From positions 186,001 to 250,000 of the forward strand of contig JABYQU010000013.1 of NCBI GenBank assembly GCA_022264855.1: DNA of 64,000 bases, written 5' to 3'. The first letter of the stretch is position 1, and every line of letters starts with the position of its first letter. A program made the position numbers and the translations under genes. This document shows positions 12,151 to 23,218 of the stretch, piece by piece. The DNA comes from Lenzites betulinus (Eukaryota; Basidiomycota; Agaricomycetes; Polyporales; Polyporaceae). Under the pieces are notes generated by a model. That model was not told the DNA's origin. It did no database searches and saw nothing but the letters and a program-made list of their open reading frames with translations.

Positions 12151-12887
12151 TCAACATATGACTTTGACACTGTAAAAGGGTGTTTCTGTACGGGTGGCAA
12201 AAAGGTATCGCCGGAACCGGTCGTGCTTCTGGTAGGGGATCACTAGCCCCAAGTCGCTCAAGACCGCATCGATAGGACCCTTGAAGGCCTTTCCCAATAG
12301 TCATTCATGAGGCAATATGGGCAGAACGGTCGACTTACCTGAAGGGAGATACAACGCACGGTGTCTGGCAACCACAGTGTCTGGCTGCGTATAAATGCTC
12401 GTTCTTGATACCCCTTGTCGTAGGAAAAGCCGCGTAACGACAGACTGCGCAGTTCCGGGCATGCACGCACAAGGCGTCGAAGCGGCGCGAAGTGCGTTGC
12501 CTTTACACGTAGATGCTGGATCCGCGTGCGTGCGTAGGAGAACCGCAGGGGATAGAGGTGTACGGGTATGTCGAGCGTTGCGATCCGTGCGTAACCCATG
12601 AGCTGGAGCAGAGTTCCAGCGGGGACATAATGCTGCCCGGTACGTAGCGTCAGCTCCTGGATGAACACTGCCAGGAAACTCGCGCCCTCCATCGTTCTGA
12701 GGAATGCATGAAGCTGGCGCAAGGTGGTAAGCACGACATGGCGGTATAGATTGCGCCGTGCGCGAAGGAGTAGCGCACGCCCAGTTAGAGTCAGAGTCGT
12801 GAGGACCCCGTACTCGGGAAGGTGGCCGTCTGTGCATAGGTCTACAATCTTCTCTAGAACTTCTACGGGGAGCATCCGGTATGTCAT
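12151..12887 (-). CDS. F-box protein
   Basis: Two exons (12887-12339 and 12288-12151, intron of about 50 nt opening GTAAG) give a protein of 228 residues. It starts MTYRMLPVEVLEKIVDLC and continues LTGRALLLRARRNLYRHVVL, the pattern of an N-terminal F-box as found in the large basidiomycete F-box families. F-box proteins bind Skp1 and bring substrates to SCF ubiquitin ligases. The rest (FIQELTLRTGQHYVPAG, LRVKATHFAPLRRL, PELRSLSLRGF) looks like degenerate leucine-rich-type repeats used for substrate recognition. The second exon ends with TGA at 12151-12153; a downstream exon starting after another intron cannot be excluded, since an open frame continues. The substrate is unknown. Confidence 0.75.
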
Positions 12888-13518
12888 ACACCATGGGCTG
12901 CGGCTGTAGTTAGTATAGATGAATTAGCAAGATAGCATGAGGGAGGCTGACGAGACCGCTGTGACAGGCCTGAAGTTTGAAGGTTTGTGGTGGGGGTGGC
13001 CTTCGAGCCACAAGTTTCGTTTATATGTGGGCCTGTGGGATATCCAAGACTAGTGTTGTACCGTACCCTCGTACCTTAATCGTTGATGATGCTGTTCCTT
13101 GGATGCCCGGATGACTATGTCGACGGAGACCGGCGGCGAGTTCGCTGTCCAATTGTAAGGTTAATGTATATCGCGCTCCGGATACAAACTTCATCATGAT
13201 GGTCGTACACTGTACACAATGTACGACGGCTACACAACGGCCACGGTGGATGCGACAGAATAATTTGATTGGACGGCGGGGAGAGGAGGCCGGTGGCTGA
13301 GGCGGTTTGTTTGTCGCGGACCAAACAGAGACGCCAAGCCGGGCCCTTGCGCGACCGCGACGGGTGAGCACAACTCAGCCTCTCCCCTCATCTACCCAGC
13401 GAGCTCTCCTCTCTCGCCTTCTTCACGCTCTCTCACCCCACGTTCTTTGCTCTATCTTAGTCTGCCCCCGCAGAACAGCATTGTGTCCCACCCGACTAAT
13501 ACGGACCCGCACGACACC
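12888..13518. promoter_or_regulatory. Divergent promoter region, F-box / DPBB protein
   Basis: About 630 bases between divergent genes. The final 200 bases before ATG 13519 are strongly pyrimidine-rich (runs of TCTCC/CTCTC), as in many fungal promoters. No coding signal was found. Confidence 0.45.
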
Positions 13519-14582
13519 ATGTTTTCCTCACTCTTGAGCATCACCCTGTTTTCGCTCGCCCTCGGAGCAACCGCGTCGTCCCACGGGCCCGCCCACCACC
13601 GCCGCCACGACGCCATCGCGGCCCAGGTCAACTCTACGAACTCTACCACCCAGCTTCACCGCCGTGGAGAGACCTTCAGTAACGCCCGCTTGACTTACTA
13701 CGCAGTTGGACTGTAAGGTGTCGCGCGTGTTTTTTTTCGGACGCGACTCACACTGTATTCCAGTGGTGCTTGCGGCGAATACAACCAACCCAATGACTTT
13801 GTGAGTGCCTTCGTCATACGCACTAAACATCTATTAATTTGCATGAAATCAGATCGTCGCGTTGAACAGTGGCGTGCGTAGATCCAACAATTCGCACACT
13901 GTTGAATGACTGACGCTTGTCTCCGTAGTCGTACGGTGGGGGCTACCCCGGTCCCAACTGTAAGCGTCCGATTGAGATCACGTACAACGGGAAAGTCGCC
14001 AACGCCGTCATCATGGACGAGGTAAGATGATGCACCTCCTTTCATCGTCGTTGCTCTGACCATCATTTGCAACAGTGCCCTGGCTGCCCCTCCCCCGGCG
14101 GCCTCGATCTCTCGGAGGGCCTTTTCAGCTACTTGGCGTCCCTGGACGAGGGTGTGCTGTATGCTTCTTGGCGTTACACCGACGAAGGCGACGACCCGGC
14201 TCCGACCACCACGAAGACCACCTCTTCCAAGTGGGTTGCGCCGACCACGAGCAGCGAGTGGGTGGCCCCCACCACCACGAGCAAGAAGCACACCACGTCT
14301 ACCTCCACCTGGGTCGCCCCGACCTCCACCTGGTCGAGCAGCTCTGAGAAGTGGAGCTCGTCCAGCAGCTACACCCCGAGCAGCTCCTGGACTCCGTCGT
14401 CGTCGTCCACCTCGTCCACGCACTCGTCCTCGAGCGTCGCGAGCTCCTCGAGCGCGGCCCCCTCCGTCAGCGCCTCTGCCGCCGCGCTCACCACCCCCAC
14501 CGGCCCCGACACACTCGCGAACCTCAACCAGGCCTTCCTCGGCCTCGCTGAGATCGTGATCGCCGGTGCTCAGGCCGCTTAA
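13519..14582 (+). CDS. Secreted double-psi beta-barrel protein, RAFE/expansin-like
   Basis: Exons 13519-13712, 13764-13800, 13853-13873 (21 nt), 13929-14021 and 14076-14582 give 283 residues. A signal peptide (MFSSLLSITLFSLALGATAS) is followed by a double-psi beta-barrel domain: ARLTYYAVGLGACGEYNQPN, DFIVALNSGSYGGGYPGPNC, VANAVIMDECPGCPSPGGLD, then LYASW. This matches the basidiomycete 'riboflavin aldehyde-forming enzyme'/barwin-like family, with conserved cysteines and the Asp of DECPGC. The C-terminal half is a Ser/Thr-rich region (repeated KWVAPTT/SSTW units, then poly-Ser) ending in a hydrophobic segment (GLAEIVIAGAQAA), suggesting O-glycosylation and possibly a GPI-type anchor. Likely extracellular or cell-wall bound. 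Enzymatic activity of such proteins is not settled. Confidence 0.9.
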
Positions 14583-15839
14583 ACCTGCGGCCGTCCGCGC
14601 AATGCAGGTCGCTCCGGCGACCCTGCACTCGCAGCCTGTGGCTGTGGACGTTTAACATCTTGTATACCCCGTTCTGTCCCTTCTTTACGTCCTGTCTGAG
14701 CGCCCCCTCCTCCCCCGGCCTCACCTTCTGTCGAGGCCTCCCGCGTAGCGACCGTGAATGATGCTGTACTCCGTGCGTAATGTGTAGAGCGTGGCAAAAA
14801 CATACTATCCGGGATACCGTAGGTTCTATGATCGGTGGGAATGAAGATATCTTTGCGCATGACCAGTACTTCGCCATATATCCAGCGTCGGCCCGCGGTG
14901 ACACCGCGCTGCCTAATTTTGATGGCCTCCCTTCCGACAGGGCTCAAACTTGAAACATACGTCTATCTGCACCTGAAGGCCTGAAGCCTGAGTACTGGGA
15001 GTCGTTGAAGGCTGTACATGTTTTGCACGGACCGTCGGAGTCAAACCGCAATCCCCCCGCGTTCCCGTCCACTCGAGATGAGGAATTCATTCATTGTGGT
15101 TTGGTTCTCCACTTTTCAGCGTCCCGCGGTGGACGATCGCGGGGCGCGGGACGCTCGTGGACCGCGCAGTATCTAATGTGTACTGAGCATATGATGTTTC
15201 ATTGCGATGGGATATGCGCGCGGTTATGAGAGTGCATGATATTCGTGCGTGCTACGGCGTCCACCGTCGGTACCCGTGTTCACATGCAGTGGCCACTGGT
15301 CGGCGAAATGGGAAGCGTACCTGGATCCCGCGACGCGGGGGGACGGAGAGTGCTGCCTTCGCCATAGATTCTGGTAGGTAGGCGCGCGGACGGCGCGGCG
15401 CAAGACGGGGCGGAGCGGATACAGAAGCTAGAAGTAGGTACACGAAGCAGGGAGCGGGAGCGGCCCTACGGCGGCGGTGGCAGTGGTGGTGGTACAGTAT
15501 GGTACAGCGCGCGGCGGGCGGGCGTCATGGCGACCGCGCCATCGGCGCGCGCGCGACAAGTTCAAGAGGTAAGAGGCAAGATACACAGGGAAGGCAAGGA
15601 CAGGCAAGGACGGGGGAGCAGCGCGGCGATGATGATGCAAGGGGGTCTCGACATAGATGCAGGGGAAGGAACGGACGGATTACGAGCGGGTGGACAACAA
15701 GCCGTCCACGGCGGCGTTTCTATGGACAACGGACGGACAAACGAACGAATAGCGGGCGCGCGCGGGGGGTCTTCGTCCCCTCGAGGGCCGCGCGAAGCTC
15801 TCGAGTCTCCGGGGAGGACGGGAAGGCGAAGGCGAGCGG
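14583..15839. other. Convergent intergenic region
   Basis: About 1.26 kb between the 3' ends of two converging genes. It should contain both 3' UTRs. GC-rich, purine-rich stretches (15500-15800) produce many spurious open frames. No gene, RNA or repeat was recognised. Confidence 0.5.
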
Positions 15840-16955
15840 TCACCGGTAGCACGTCACGAGGAGCACGCTCAGCCCGCTCTCCTTGACGGACTTGACGGGC
15901 GCCTTGCGCCCGCTCCGGATATCGCGCAGGAGCGCGGAGCGGCTCGGGTGCATGACGCGGCGCAGCGCGTCGACACCCTCCGAGCGCACCGCGAGGTAGT
16001 CGCGCACGTTCAGGAACACCTGCGATTTGAGCAGCGCCTTCGCCGCGCGGAGCGAGCTCGGGAGCGACGGGAGCGAGAAGAAGGACGCGGGCGGCGCGAC
16101 GGGCGCAGGCGAGTCGTCGGGCTGGAGCGCGGGGTACAGGCCGAGCTCGATGATGAGCGCCTGGAGGAACGCGAGCTTCGGGATGCCCGCCTTCTTCGAC
16201 GGGTCGGCGGAGAGGACCCTGCGCAGGTGAGACCGCGTGGTTAATCATTTGTCTCGTGGAGACAGCACAGGACGGACGTACGATGAGACATACGTCTGCG
16301 CGCTCTCGTACACCGAGGGCGGCACGTACACGGCGGGGTACTCAGAGCCCGCCTCTGAGACATCGTCCACGATGGGCCTGTCGCCGAAGCCGGATGCGCT
16401 GGGCGCAGTGGCCTCGCGCAGGGCGGCCCTCTTCGCCTTTCTCCGCGCCTTGGACGGGGTCTGTGTCTTCAGAGACTCCTGCGAGGCCTTGGAGGAGCTC
16501 GCGGTAGCAACGGAGGTGCCGTTGCCAGGTGCCGGCGCCGCCGCGCGCTTCTTCTTGACGCGGCGCCGCGACGCCTTGGACGGGGACGAGCTCTTGCTGC
16601 TGCTCGATGCGCGCGAGCGCGCGCCCGAGGCTGCGACGGCTAGTGCGGAGAAGGACGCCACGAGGTCGTCTTCGCGCGGGGTGCGGGGCCGGCTCATGAT
16701 CACGAACTCGTCGTCGGAGAAGACGCCGGGGGTCGGCGGGACGTCGCCGCGCTGGGAGAGGATCTCGAGCGAGGAAATGTCGGAGAAAGATAGGACGATT
16801 TCGTCGTCCGAGGAGACGTCGTCGGATACGGTGCCGTAGGACCCGTCCGACTCGCCTGAGGATGCATCTTGGGACGCGCTGCGGGAGTGCGAGAAGTAGT
16901 CGTAGCTAGAGAGCGACGAGCTGCCCGGGGAGCGCACGCTGGGGGGCGAGGTCAT
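15840..16955 (-). CDS. Conserved hypothetical Ser-rich protein
   Basis: Two exons. The first runs from ATG 16953-16955 (MTSPPSVRSPGSSS) and the second starts after an acceptor near 16219 (VLSADPSKKAGIPKLAFLQA). They join as AQT|VLSAD with a donor GTATGT. The protein is about 330 residues and stops at TGA 15840-15842 after LLVTCYR. The N-terminal two thirds is low complexity: serine clusters, acidic SDDVSSDDE, and a basic block (RRRVKKKRAAA). The C-terminal 120 residues look folded and helical (ALIIELGLYP, AKALLKSQVFLNVRDYLAVR, VDALRRVMHPSRSALLRDIR). I do not recognise the family. Disorder plus a basic tract suggests a nuclear or regulatory protein, but this is inference. Confidence 0.75.
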
Positions 16956-17427
16956 CGTGGGCTGCGTTGCGAGAGAGAAAGGGTGCGGGAAAGAGGGAAA
17001 GGAGGCCGAGTCGACGGCAGAGCGCAGGGGCTATAAGAGGGCTTGAGATAGGAATGTTGGTGCCCAGGACACGAGGGGCGTGCGGACGATCAGGCCAGGT
17101 TGAGACCGAGTGCCTCGAGGAGTGGCGGGCGAGCTAAGGCTGAGGCGAGGAGGAAAGTGAGGAGGCGGATGAGAGGGAGAGTCAAGACATGAGGAGCGCG
17201 CGGAGGGGAATGGGCCGTCCGCTTTAGTACCTTTGCATCTGATAGGCCGCGCGAGGGCGAGCGAGCCTGAGATCGCCCGCTCGTCGCCCGGGACACCGCC
17301 TGCCCTCTGCGGTCGCTCGATTCCGTGCAATTATAACAATAGCTGTCTGTCCCTTCATTGACGTCCACGCCGCCACCGCCGACCGCGGGAACAGCCTATC
17401 CCACCCCAGACTAGATCCCACGCACGA
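16956..17427. other. Intergenic region
   Basis: About 470 bases holding the promoter of the Ser-rich minus-strand gene and the 3' UTR of the Fmp25-like gene. Purine-rich stretches are present; no other feature was recognised. Confidence 0.45.
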
Positions 17428-19598
17428 CTACGAGCAGATCCTCCAGTACACGACCGAGTTGTTCCACCCTGCCACCGCCCGCTGTTCCACATCCACCCCC
17501 TTCTTCCACACCTGGCCCTGCAGGTCCCGCACCTCCTGCGCACGCTGCCGGTGCAGCATGAACCGCTCGCCCTCGGGCGAGAGCAGCACCGTGGGCGTCG
17601 GTAGGCTGCCGCGCTTGCCGTTCCCAAGTTGGTAGTCGAAGTTGGCTCCCCATGCCATGACGTCCTTACCGCCCCCACCAGGGCCTGCGTGCTTCCTGGT
17701 GTCAAGCGTAAGCAGAACGTGTCCGGTGGGGGATATCGATATCGTCTCCGGCGCAATGGCCTGCAGGTTCTTGGATAGCTCGCTGTCTGCGACGCCAAAC
17801 GCATCAGCACGCTGTAGAGCACCCTTCTCACACCAGACTCTCACATTCATAGAGCCCGCTGACGTTCTTCGCGCGAACCGGCGTACTTTGGGCGTTGGCA
17901 TATAGCGCGTTGCCCAACCCGCCATATTGACCGTTCCCACACGCGAGCACGTCGATATACGGCATGCCCGAGCCATCCGACCGCTCGACCTGGAACATCG
18001 TGAGGTCGCCGCCTGCACGCGCGTGAGCGACTCCGTCAACGGCTGAGACAAGCGGGCCGCCTTCCACTTACCGGCAAACACGCCGACGCATGTTGTCCGC
18101 ATTGTCGCGGGCGTCGTGCGCCACAAGATGACCTCAGTGGGCACGGTAATTGTCTCGAGCGTCACGTTCGCGCCAAGCCCGATTTGTCTGCAGCGCGGTG
18201 CGTCAGTATCCGGCTAGTGAGGCGAGGCGCGTTTGGGGTCCGTTCTGCCTCACCCGAATTCGTTGGCGCCCCAGCCGAGCACCTTGCCCGCGGCGGTCTT
18301 CACGAAGCTGCTCCGACCGCCGGCGGCCACACGGTCGACTTTGAGGCCCTGGAGGGCGGGGACCTCGAACAGCCTGTCGGAGAAGCGGATATTGGAGTCG
18401 TCCAGCCCGGCAGCTACTGCCTCTTTTCCGATGAGAGCCTCGTTCTTCCTCGGGGCGGAAGTCGCAGGGCGGACGGCAGGGCTTGCTTTGGCGTATGGAT
18501 CCGCAATGGACTTTGGTGTAAGCTCGAGCGGGACGCGCGGGTGCTTGTGTGGGAGGTGGAAATGCGCGAGGTCGACGGGGGAGGGCACGTCGCACTTGCG
18601 GAAGCCGAGCTGGCCGTGCGAGTTCGCGTTGAGCGTGATGGGGTGCGCAAAGGTACGGCCTTCGGACGTCACCGCCAACATGTGGTCCGTCCCTGCGGAG
18701 ATTTGGACGAACCTGCAATATCTCTATGAGCACACGGTGATGGCAGTAGGGTGGGGGGCTTACCGCTCGCGACGCTTCAGATGCTCGTTCGGAGTGATCT
18801 CAACGAAGTCCACCTCCTCTTCCTCTCCCCAGAGCCAGCCAGTTCCCCACCAGGGTGTGCTGGCGGGTGTTTGCGCGCCCGCGGGAAGAGTCTGGTCGGC
18901 CTGGCGCGACGAGAGCACGTAGATCCTTCCAGACGCAGAGAGGGCGAATACACGCGACCGGGTAAGTTGTAGTTGTGTTATGTTCTGCGGCACGGAGGTG
19001 AGGTTTGCTACACATACGGAGGAGCTCCGACCTACTAACTTTGCCTCGGAGAGTGAGACGCGGCTTGCCATGAGATGAACCTGGCTCTGAGTCACTGCCA
19101 AAGAAGCCGTCGCCCCATTGGTAGACGTCCCCGCGAGCGTCGACACACGCCGCATGGTGTTCGTGTAGTCCTAGGTCGCGCAGCGCTACGTTCTCGAACC
19201 ACTCGGATGACGTTGGTACGCGAACGGCCTCTGGCAGGTCATCGTTCAGGACGTGAGTCCTATTATTTCGTCAGAGACGAATACGCGTATAACTGGCCAA
19301 CACGCGCTCACTTGTTGGCACCCCACACCAGAGTGCTCAGCCCGCCGTCAGCACTCCGCCCATTCCCGCTGGCCACCTTCGACGGAGTCTCCGGATTTGT
19401 CGGCGCGTCGTTTTGAATGGGATTCTGCGCGTTCGTCGCGTACCAAACTGCGCCAGCTGCAGCCGCGGAGGTGGAGGCCAAGGCCAGGGAGGTGGCAAAC
19501 CGCTGGGAGGTGGCACGACCTCTGGCAGTCTGGGAGAAGAGCCTTCTGCCCGCGACGACGCGGCCGGAAGCAGCCACTCGCGTAGCTCCTCTCAGCAT
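17428..19598 (-). CDS. FMP25: Mitochondrial RCC1-repeat protein, Fmp25-like
   Basis: Multi-exon minus-strand gene from ATG at 19598 to TAG 17428-17430 (exon 1 19598-19312; exon 2 begins 19259). It starts with a mitochondrial-type presequence rich in Arg/Ser (GRRLFSQTARGRATSQRF), then a short hydrophobic segment (ALASTSAAAAGAVWYAT) that may anchor it in the inner membrane. RCC1-type beta-propeller repeats follow: VWGANK, CVDARGDVYQWGDGFFG, VFALSASGRIYVLSSRQAD, ISAGTDHMLAVTSEG, KVLGWGANEFGQIGLG, VLACGNGQYGGLGN, VMAWGANFDYQLGNGKRGS. This is the architecture of yeast Fmp25, implicated in respiratory complex III assembly. At least five introns of 45-60 nt are visible, all keeping frame. Function in this fungus is inferred from the yeast homologue. 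Confidence 0.85.
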
Positions 19599-20175
19599 GT
19601 TCCAGTACTGTAGGCTAAGACTCAGAGTGTAATACCCTGTCGAGATGGGGGATGTGAGCGCCGAAATGGCAGGCGGAGGTCAGACGTACGTTTCGTAGCG
19701 GCCAGACGCGTCCTATAGGCGTCTAACGGAACCAGGGACGGGCGCTCCGGAATCCCTCCCCCGGGATTGGCTGCGAGTTACTTAACACGCGCGAAATTAC
19801 TTGGCCCAAGTTTTTGCGCCGAAGGTGGCGTTCGGGGAGGCGGTGGACGAAACATATCGAAACTTGACAAGATTCATGCCATTCGATGCGCGCAGATGCT
19901 TAGTTTCTAGAACACCAGGAAATAAGCCGTTTGGATGAGAAATGAGCGAGGTAGAGGGGTTGGAAGCTGAGAGGTAAAACCTGGTATAGACGCCCGCGAC
20001 ACCTCGCGTGAAAACAGCAATAATTGATATTGACCATTCGGGAGGGGGTGTAGTCGGAGATGTTGATGTTACAGTAGAAAATCGTAAGGTGAAATCGAAG
20101 GTGTAGTGTACAAGAGCCCGGACAGTACCAATAACAACATCATAAATTACGCCAACCTCACAAAGAGCCAGGACC
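19599..20175. other. Intergenic region: Fmp25-like promoter and HDAC 3' UTR
   Basis: About 580 bases between tandem minus-strand genes. The part nearest the HDAC stop (down to about 20059) belongs to a segment repeated in inverted orientation at 24.5-24.85 kb. Nothing else was recognised. Confidence 0.5.
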
Positions 20176-20450
20176 TCATCCGTCCTCCTCCGTGTCCACA
20201 TCCATATCCTCCCCCACATCCGTGCCCCGCACACTCGCCTCCTCCGCTGCCCCCCTGTACCCCGCGCCATTCATCATCAGCGCGCCGACGTCCGCCCGCC
20301 CACTGCGCACCCCCGCCCGCTCGCGCTCCGCCAGCGCACAGTCGAGCGCGCTCTCCCAGCGCGCGGCGCTCTGGAAGAACCGCCGCTTCGCGCCGTGCGG
20401 CGCGCACCCCGCGAGGTCGTAGTAGCCGTGCCCGCCCTCCTCGAGCCGCG
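20059..20450 (-). repeat. Inverted duplication, copy A (HDAC 3' end plus 3' UTR)
   Basis: On the minus strand this segment, running from the HDAC codons for [14 protein letters not shown] through the stop and about 120 bases of 3' UTR, is repeated on the plus strand at about 24478-24855. Both copies end coding with [12 protein letters not shown] and share the UTR motif GGTTGGCGTAATTTATGATG. Copy A is the functional one because it is continuous with the gene. Confidence 0.9.
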
Positions 20451-22223
20451 GGACGTCGAGGCACTCGCCCGTGAGCAGGCTCATGCGCGTCTTGCCCGCG
20501 CGGGTTTGGCGCCGGCGCGAGCGCGAGCGGGTGCGCGCGAGGGAGGTGTCTGAGTCGGATTCGGACTCGGAGGGGGAGGTGGGCTGGGCGGCTTTTTCTT
20601 GCAGGTTGTATACGAATTTCGTGTGTTCTGCGCGGGGGTTAGATGAGGGGAGGCGCAGGCTAGGGAGAAGGGGAGAAGGGATCGGGGCTTACGCGCGAGG
20701 GTCTCGTCAAGCTCGTCGAGGGGTGCTTGTTCGTAGGCGTTGCCGATGCCTAGGTGCTCGCCGATGCTTTCTCGTGGGACGTCTTGTAGTCCGACTGAGG
20801 GTGCCGGGCGCAACTGGGACAGATATCGTAGTGCGGTCTCGCTGGAGAGGTATCAAAGTGAGCAATAGGGACTGATTACGGATTTGTGTCGAGCTTACCG
20901 CACTCGATCAAGGGAGCCGTCCCGCATGTTCATGTCGTCCATGTTGCTCGCAGGGACTTCTAGCCGGTAACGGGGACCAAACCACTCAAAGTACTCGTTC
21001 CATGGCAGGTTGAGGTCTATCTCGTTCTCTATGCCCAATGCGCAAGCAGTTTCGTACGTCCATGTCCGTGCAACGTTCTTGACTGTATATCCGCCGCCAC
21101 CCAGGAGCATGAAGGGGATGTTCTTCTTGCGGATGTACTGCACACAGCTCGCATGGCCTTGCATCGTGAGGTTCAGACAACCGAGCTTGTCCCCGGAGAG
21201 CGAGTCCGCGCCGCACTGCAAGACGATGGCAGAGGGCTGGAAGACCTCGAGGATCTTGTCGATGACCTACACCCAACAAATGTGAGCTCAGTCCTGACGG
21301 GCAACAACCTCAGTCCCCGCGCTCGGAGGAAGACGTCTCCGCGAAATAAACACGTACGGGTTCGAATACACTCCTGTACGCTTCGTCTGTGACGCCGTCC
21401 TTAAGGGGGACGTTCACTGCGTACCCCCGCCCCTTCCCTCTGCCCCGATCGTCAAGCGTGCCCGTCCCCGGGAAGTACTCACCGAACTTGTGGAAGGAGC
21501 ACGTCATGACGCGGTTCGTGGTGTAGAACGCCTCCTCAACGCCGTCTCCGTGGTGGCAGTCGATGTCGATGTACAGCACGCGCGGCACGGTGCGCAACAT
21601 CTCGAGGATGGCGAGCACAATGTCGTTGATGTAGCAGAAGCCCGACGCCTCGCGCTTCTTCGCGTGGTGCAGCCCGCCCGCCCAGTTGATCGCGATGTCG
21701 GTCTGGCCGCTCATGAGGCGCTGCGCGGCAGCTGGGGAATGGGTGTGGGGAGGGTGCCGCACGCGGAGGGGCACAAGTACGCACCTATTGACCCGCCGGC
21801 GGAAAGGGAGCAGAACTCGAACATGCCATCAAACGCGGGGTTGTCCTCGCCCACTAGGAAGCGCGACCCATGATATGTGAGCTGTTGCGCGTTCTCCGGC
21901 GTGACCTTGGTGAGGAAGTTCACGTATTCATCGGTGTGAAACCTGGTCATTGTTTCCGCGGACGCGCGTTTTGCTCTCTGCGCGAACGTAAGCAGCATTC
22001 GGACGCGCGCAGAGCAGATGCTTACGAGGATGTGCATCTTGGGGAGCATGTCGTATACTGTGAGGAGCTCATGGGTGATGCGCATGCGCTGGGGCTTCAT
22101 GGGATGGGAGAGGCCGTAGGTGAACGCGCCGACATCCGCTACACGATGACAGTGAGTGGGTGACGATTAAGCGCATTGAGAGAGCATACGGTCGTAGTAG
22201 TAGGTGACGCGCCGCTTAGACAT
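20176..22223 (-). CDS. HOS2: Class I histone deacetylase (HOS2/HDAC3-like)
   Basis: Minus-strand gene from ATG 22221-22223 to TGA 20176-20178 with at least six introns. The start ([17 protein letters not shown]) leads into the full deacetylase fold: [92 protein letters not shown] and [20 protein letters not shown]. Zinc ligands ([14 protein letters not shown]) and the tyrosine in GGGGYT are present, so it should be active. CGADSL, TWTYET and LPWNEYFE favour the Hos2/HDAC3 branch over Rpd3. It removes acetyl groups from histones within Set3/SMRT-type complexes. After the domain there is a tail of about 180 residues ([30 protein letters not shown]). The last part is duplicated at 24.5 kb. Confidence 0.95.
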
Positions 22224-22467
22224 GGCTGGACGTTGTGAGGGAACGTCGCCACTGTGCCCGGGTCCGCTGCCCTCGATGTCCATCCGACACTTGCCAGTGT
22301 CTCTAAGCGCCCGGAGTTCATAAACACTTACGGCCCGGCGCTCCGGCTGTCACTCACCGGGACGCGTTCTGGAGGTCTGCCTCCTCCCACCAGCTGCGGT
22401 GTTTATAGCACGACTCGTTCTGCGTCTACCTCGCGCTAGGGCTGTATAATCTTCCATACAGACAGTT
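22224..22467. promoter_or_regulatory. Short divergent promoter, HDAC / N-myristoylation-motif protein
   Basis: Only 244 bases separate the two start codons, so both promoters share this space. No motif stands out by eye. Confidence 0.45.
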
Positions 22468-23215
22468 ATGGGCTCGGCGGCTTCCAAACCTGCACGTAAA
22501 CTTGCTAAAACGGCACCTGCATGGGCGGGTGCGAGAACATCCAATCCTGCAGCACAAGTCCCTCCGAGGGCTACCATCCCTCAGGCTAGCGAGACCAAGA
22601 ACGACAAGAACGAGGGTAAGGGTAGTGCCCTTTATGCGGCGCCTTTAACGCTAACACAGGCGTGCAGCCATAGAACAAGACTCGAAAGACCCCCATCTAT
22701 TGGCTAACCTCAGCAAACTCGGAGCAGTACAGGTGGACCATCACATGCAAACATTCAAACCCGTGTGTATTTTGTGGCTCTGTCGTGTCTCATGGCTTAC
22801 ATCTTAGCTACCTAAGGCTGCGGCCCAAGTCCAACATCTCTTCCAGACACGTTTACGCTCGGAAGATCAAGCGCGTTCCGCGCGTCCCCCACACAACCAC
22901 CTGGTAGCGGTGTCGCTCATGGACCTGCTGGAGGAACGCAAATTCGCGCACACACGAAAAGAGATAGATGGCCTCGCAGAAAAGTACGACATTGACCCTG
23001 ACAAGCTGGAGCGTCTTGCGCGCCATGTCAACAGTGTGAGCGTGTCCCCGGACTCGGTAAACAGGTGGGTCAGTGACGACGGAACGGAGCGGACGACCAT
23101 GCTGGTACGTGCATTGGGCGGCGGATCATCGCCTCCTGCTTATCTTCCTCCACTACAGGCGTCCTGGAAAGAACCCGACATCAGAGAAAACAAACCTCTA
23201 CTTACGGCTCGTTGA
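22468..23215 (+). CDS. Conserved hypothetical protein with N-myristoylation-like start
   Basis: Four exons: ATG 22468 to about 22616, one beginning after the acceptor near 22668 (IEQDSKDPHLLANLSKLG), one beginning LPKAAAQVQHLFQTRL, and a last one (SWKEPDIRENKPLLTAR) ending TGA 23213-23215. The protein is about 190 residues. It begins MGSAASKP, which fits the N-myristoyl-glycine consensus. The middle is helical and charged: MDLLEERKFAHTRKEIDGLA, EKYDIDPDKLERLARHVNSV, SVSPDSVNRWV. I do not recognise the family with certainty. The frame is kept across every intron, so the gene looks intact. The stop lies 3 bases before the next ATG, so the exact boundary with the following gene is uncertain. Confidence 0.7.
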
Positions 23216-23218
23216 TAT

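Noticed and set aside
15500..15830. A coding gene in the GC-rich open frames near 15.5-15.8 kb.
   Set aside because: All frames are open because of purine-rich low-complexity sequence; the stop of the minus-strand gene at 15840 marks this as 3' flank.
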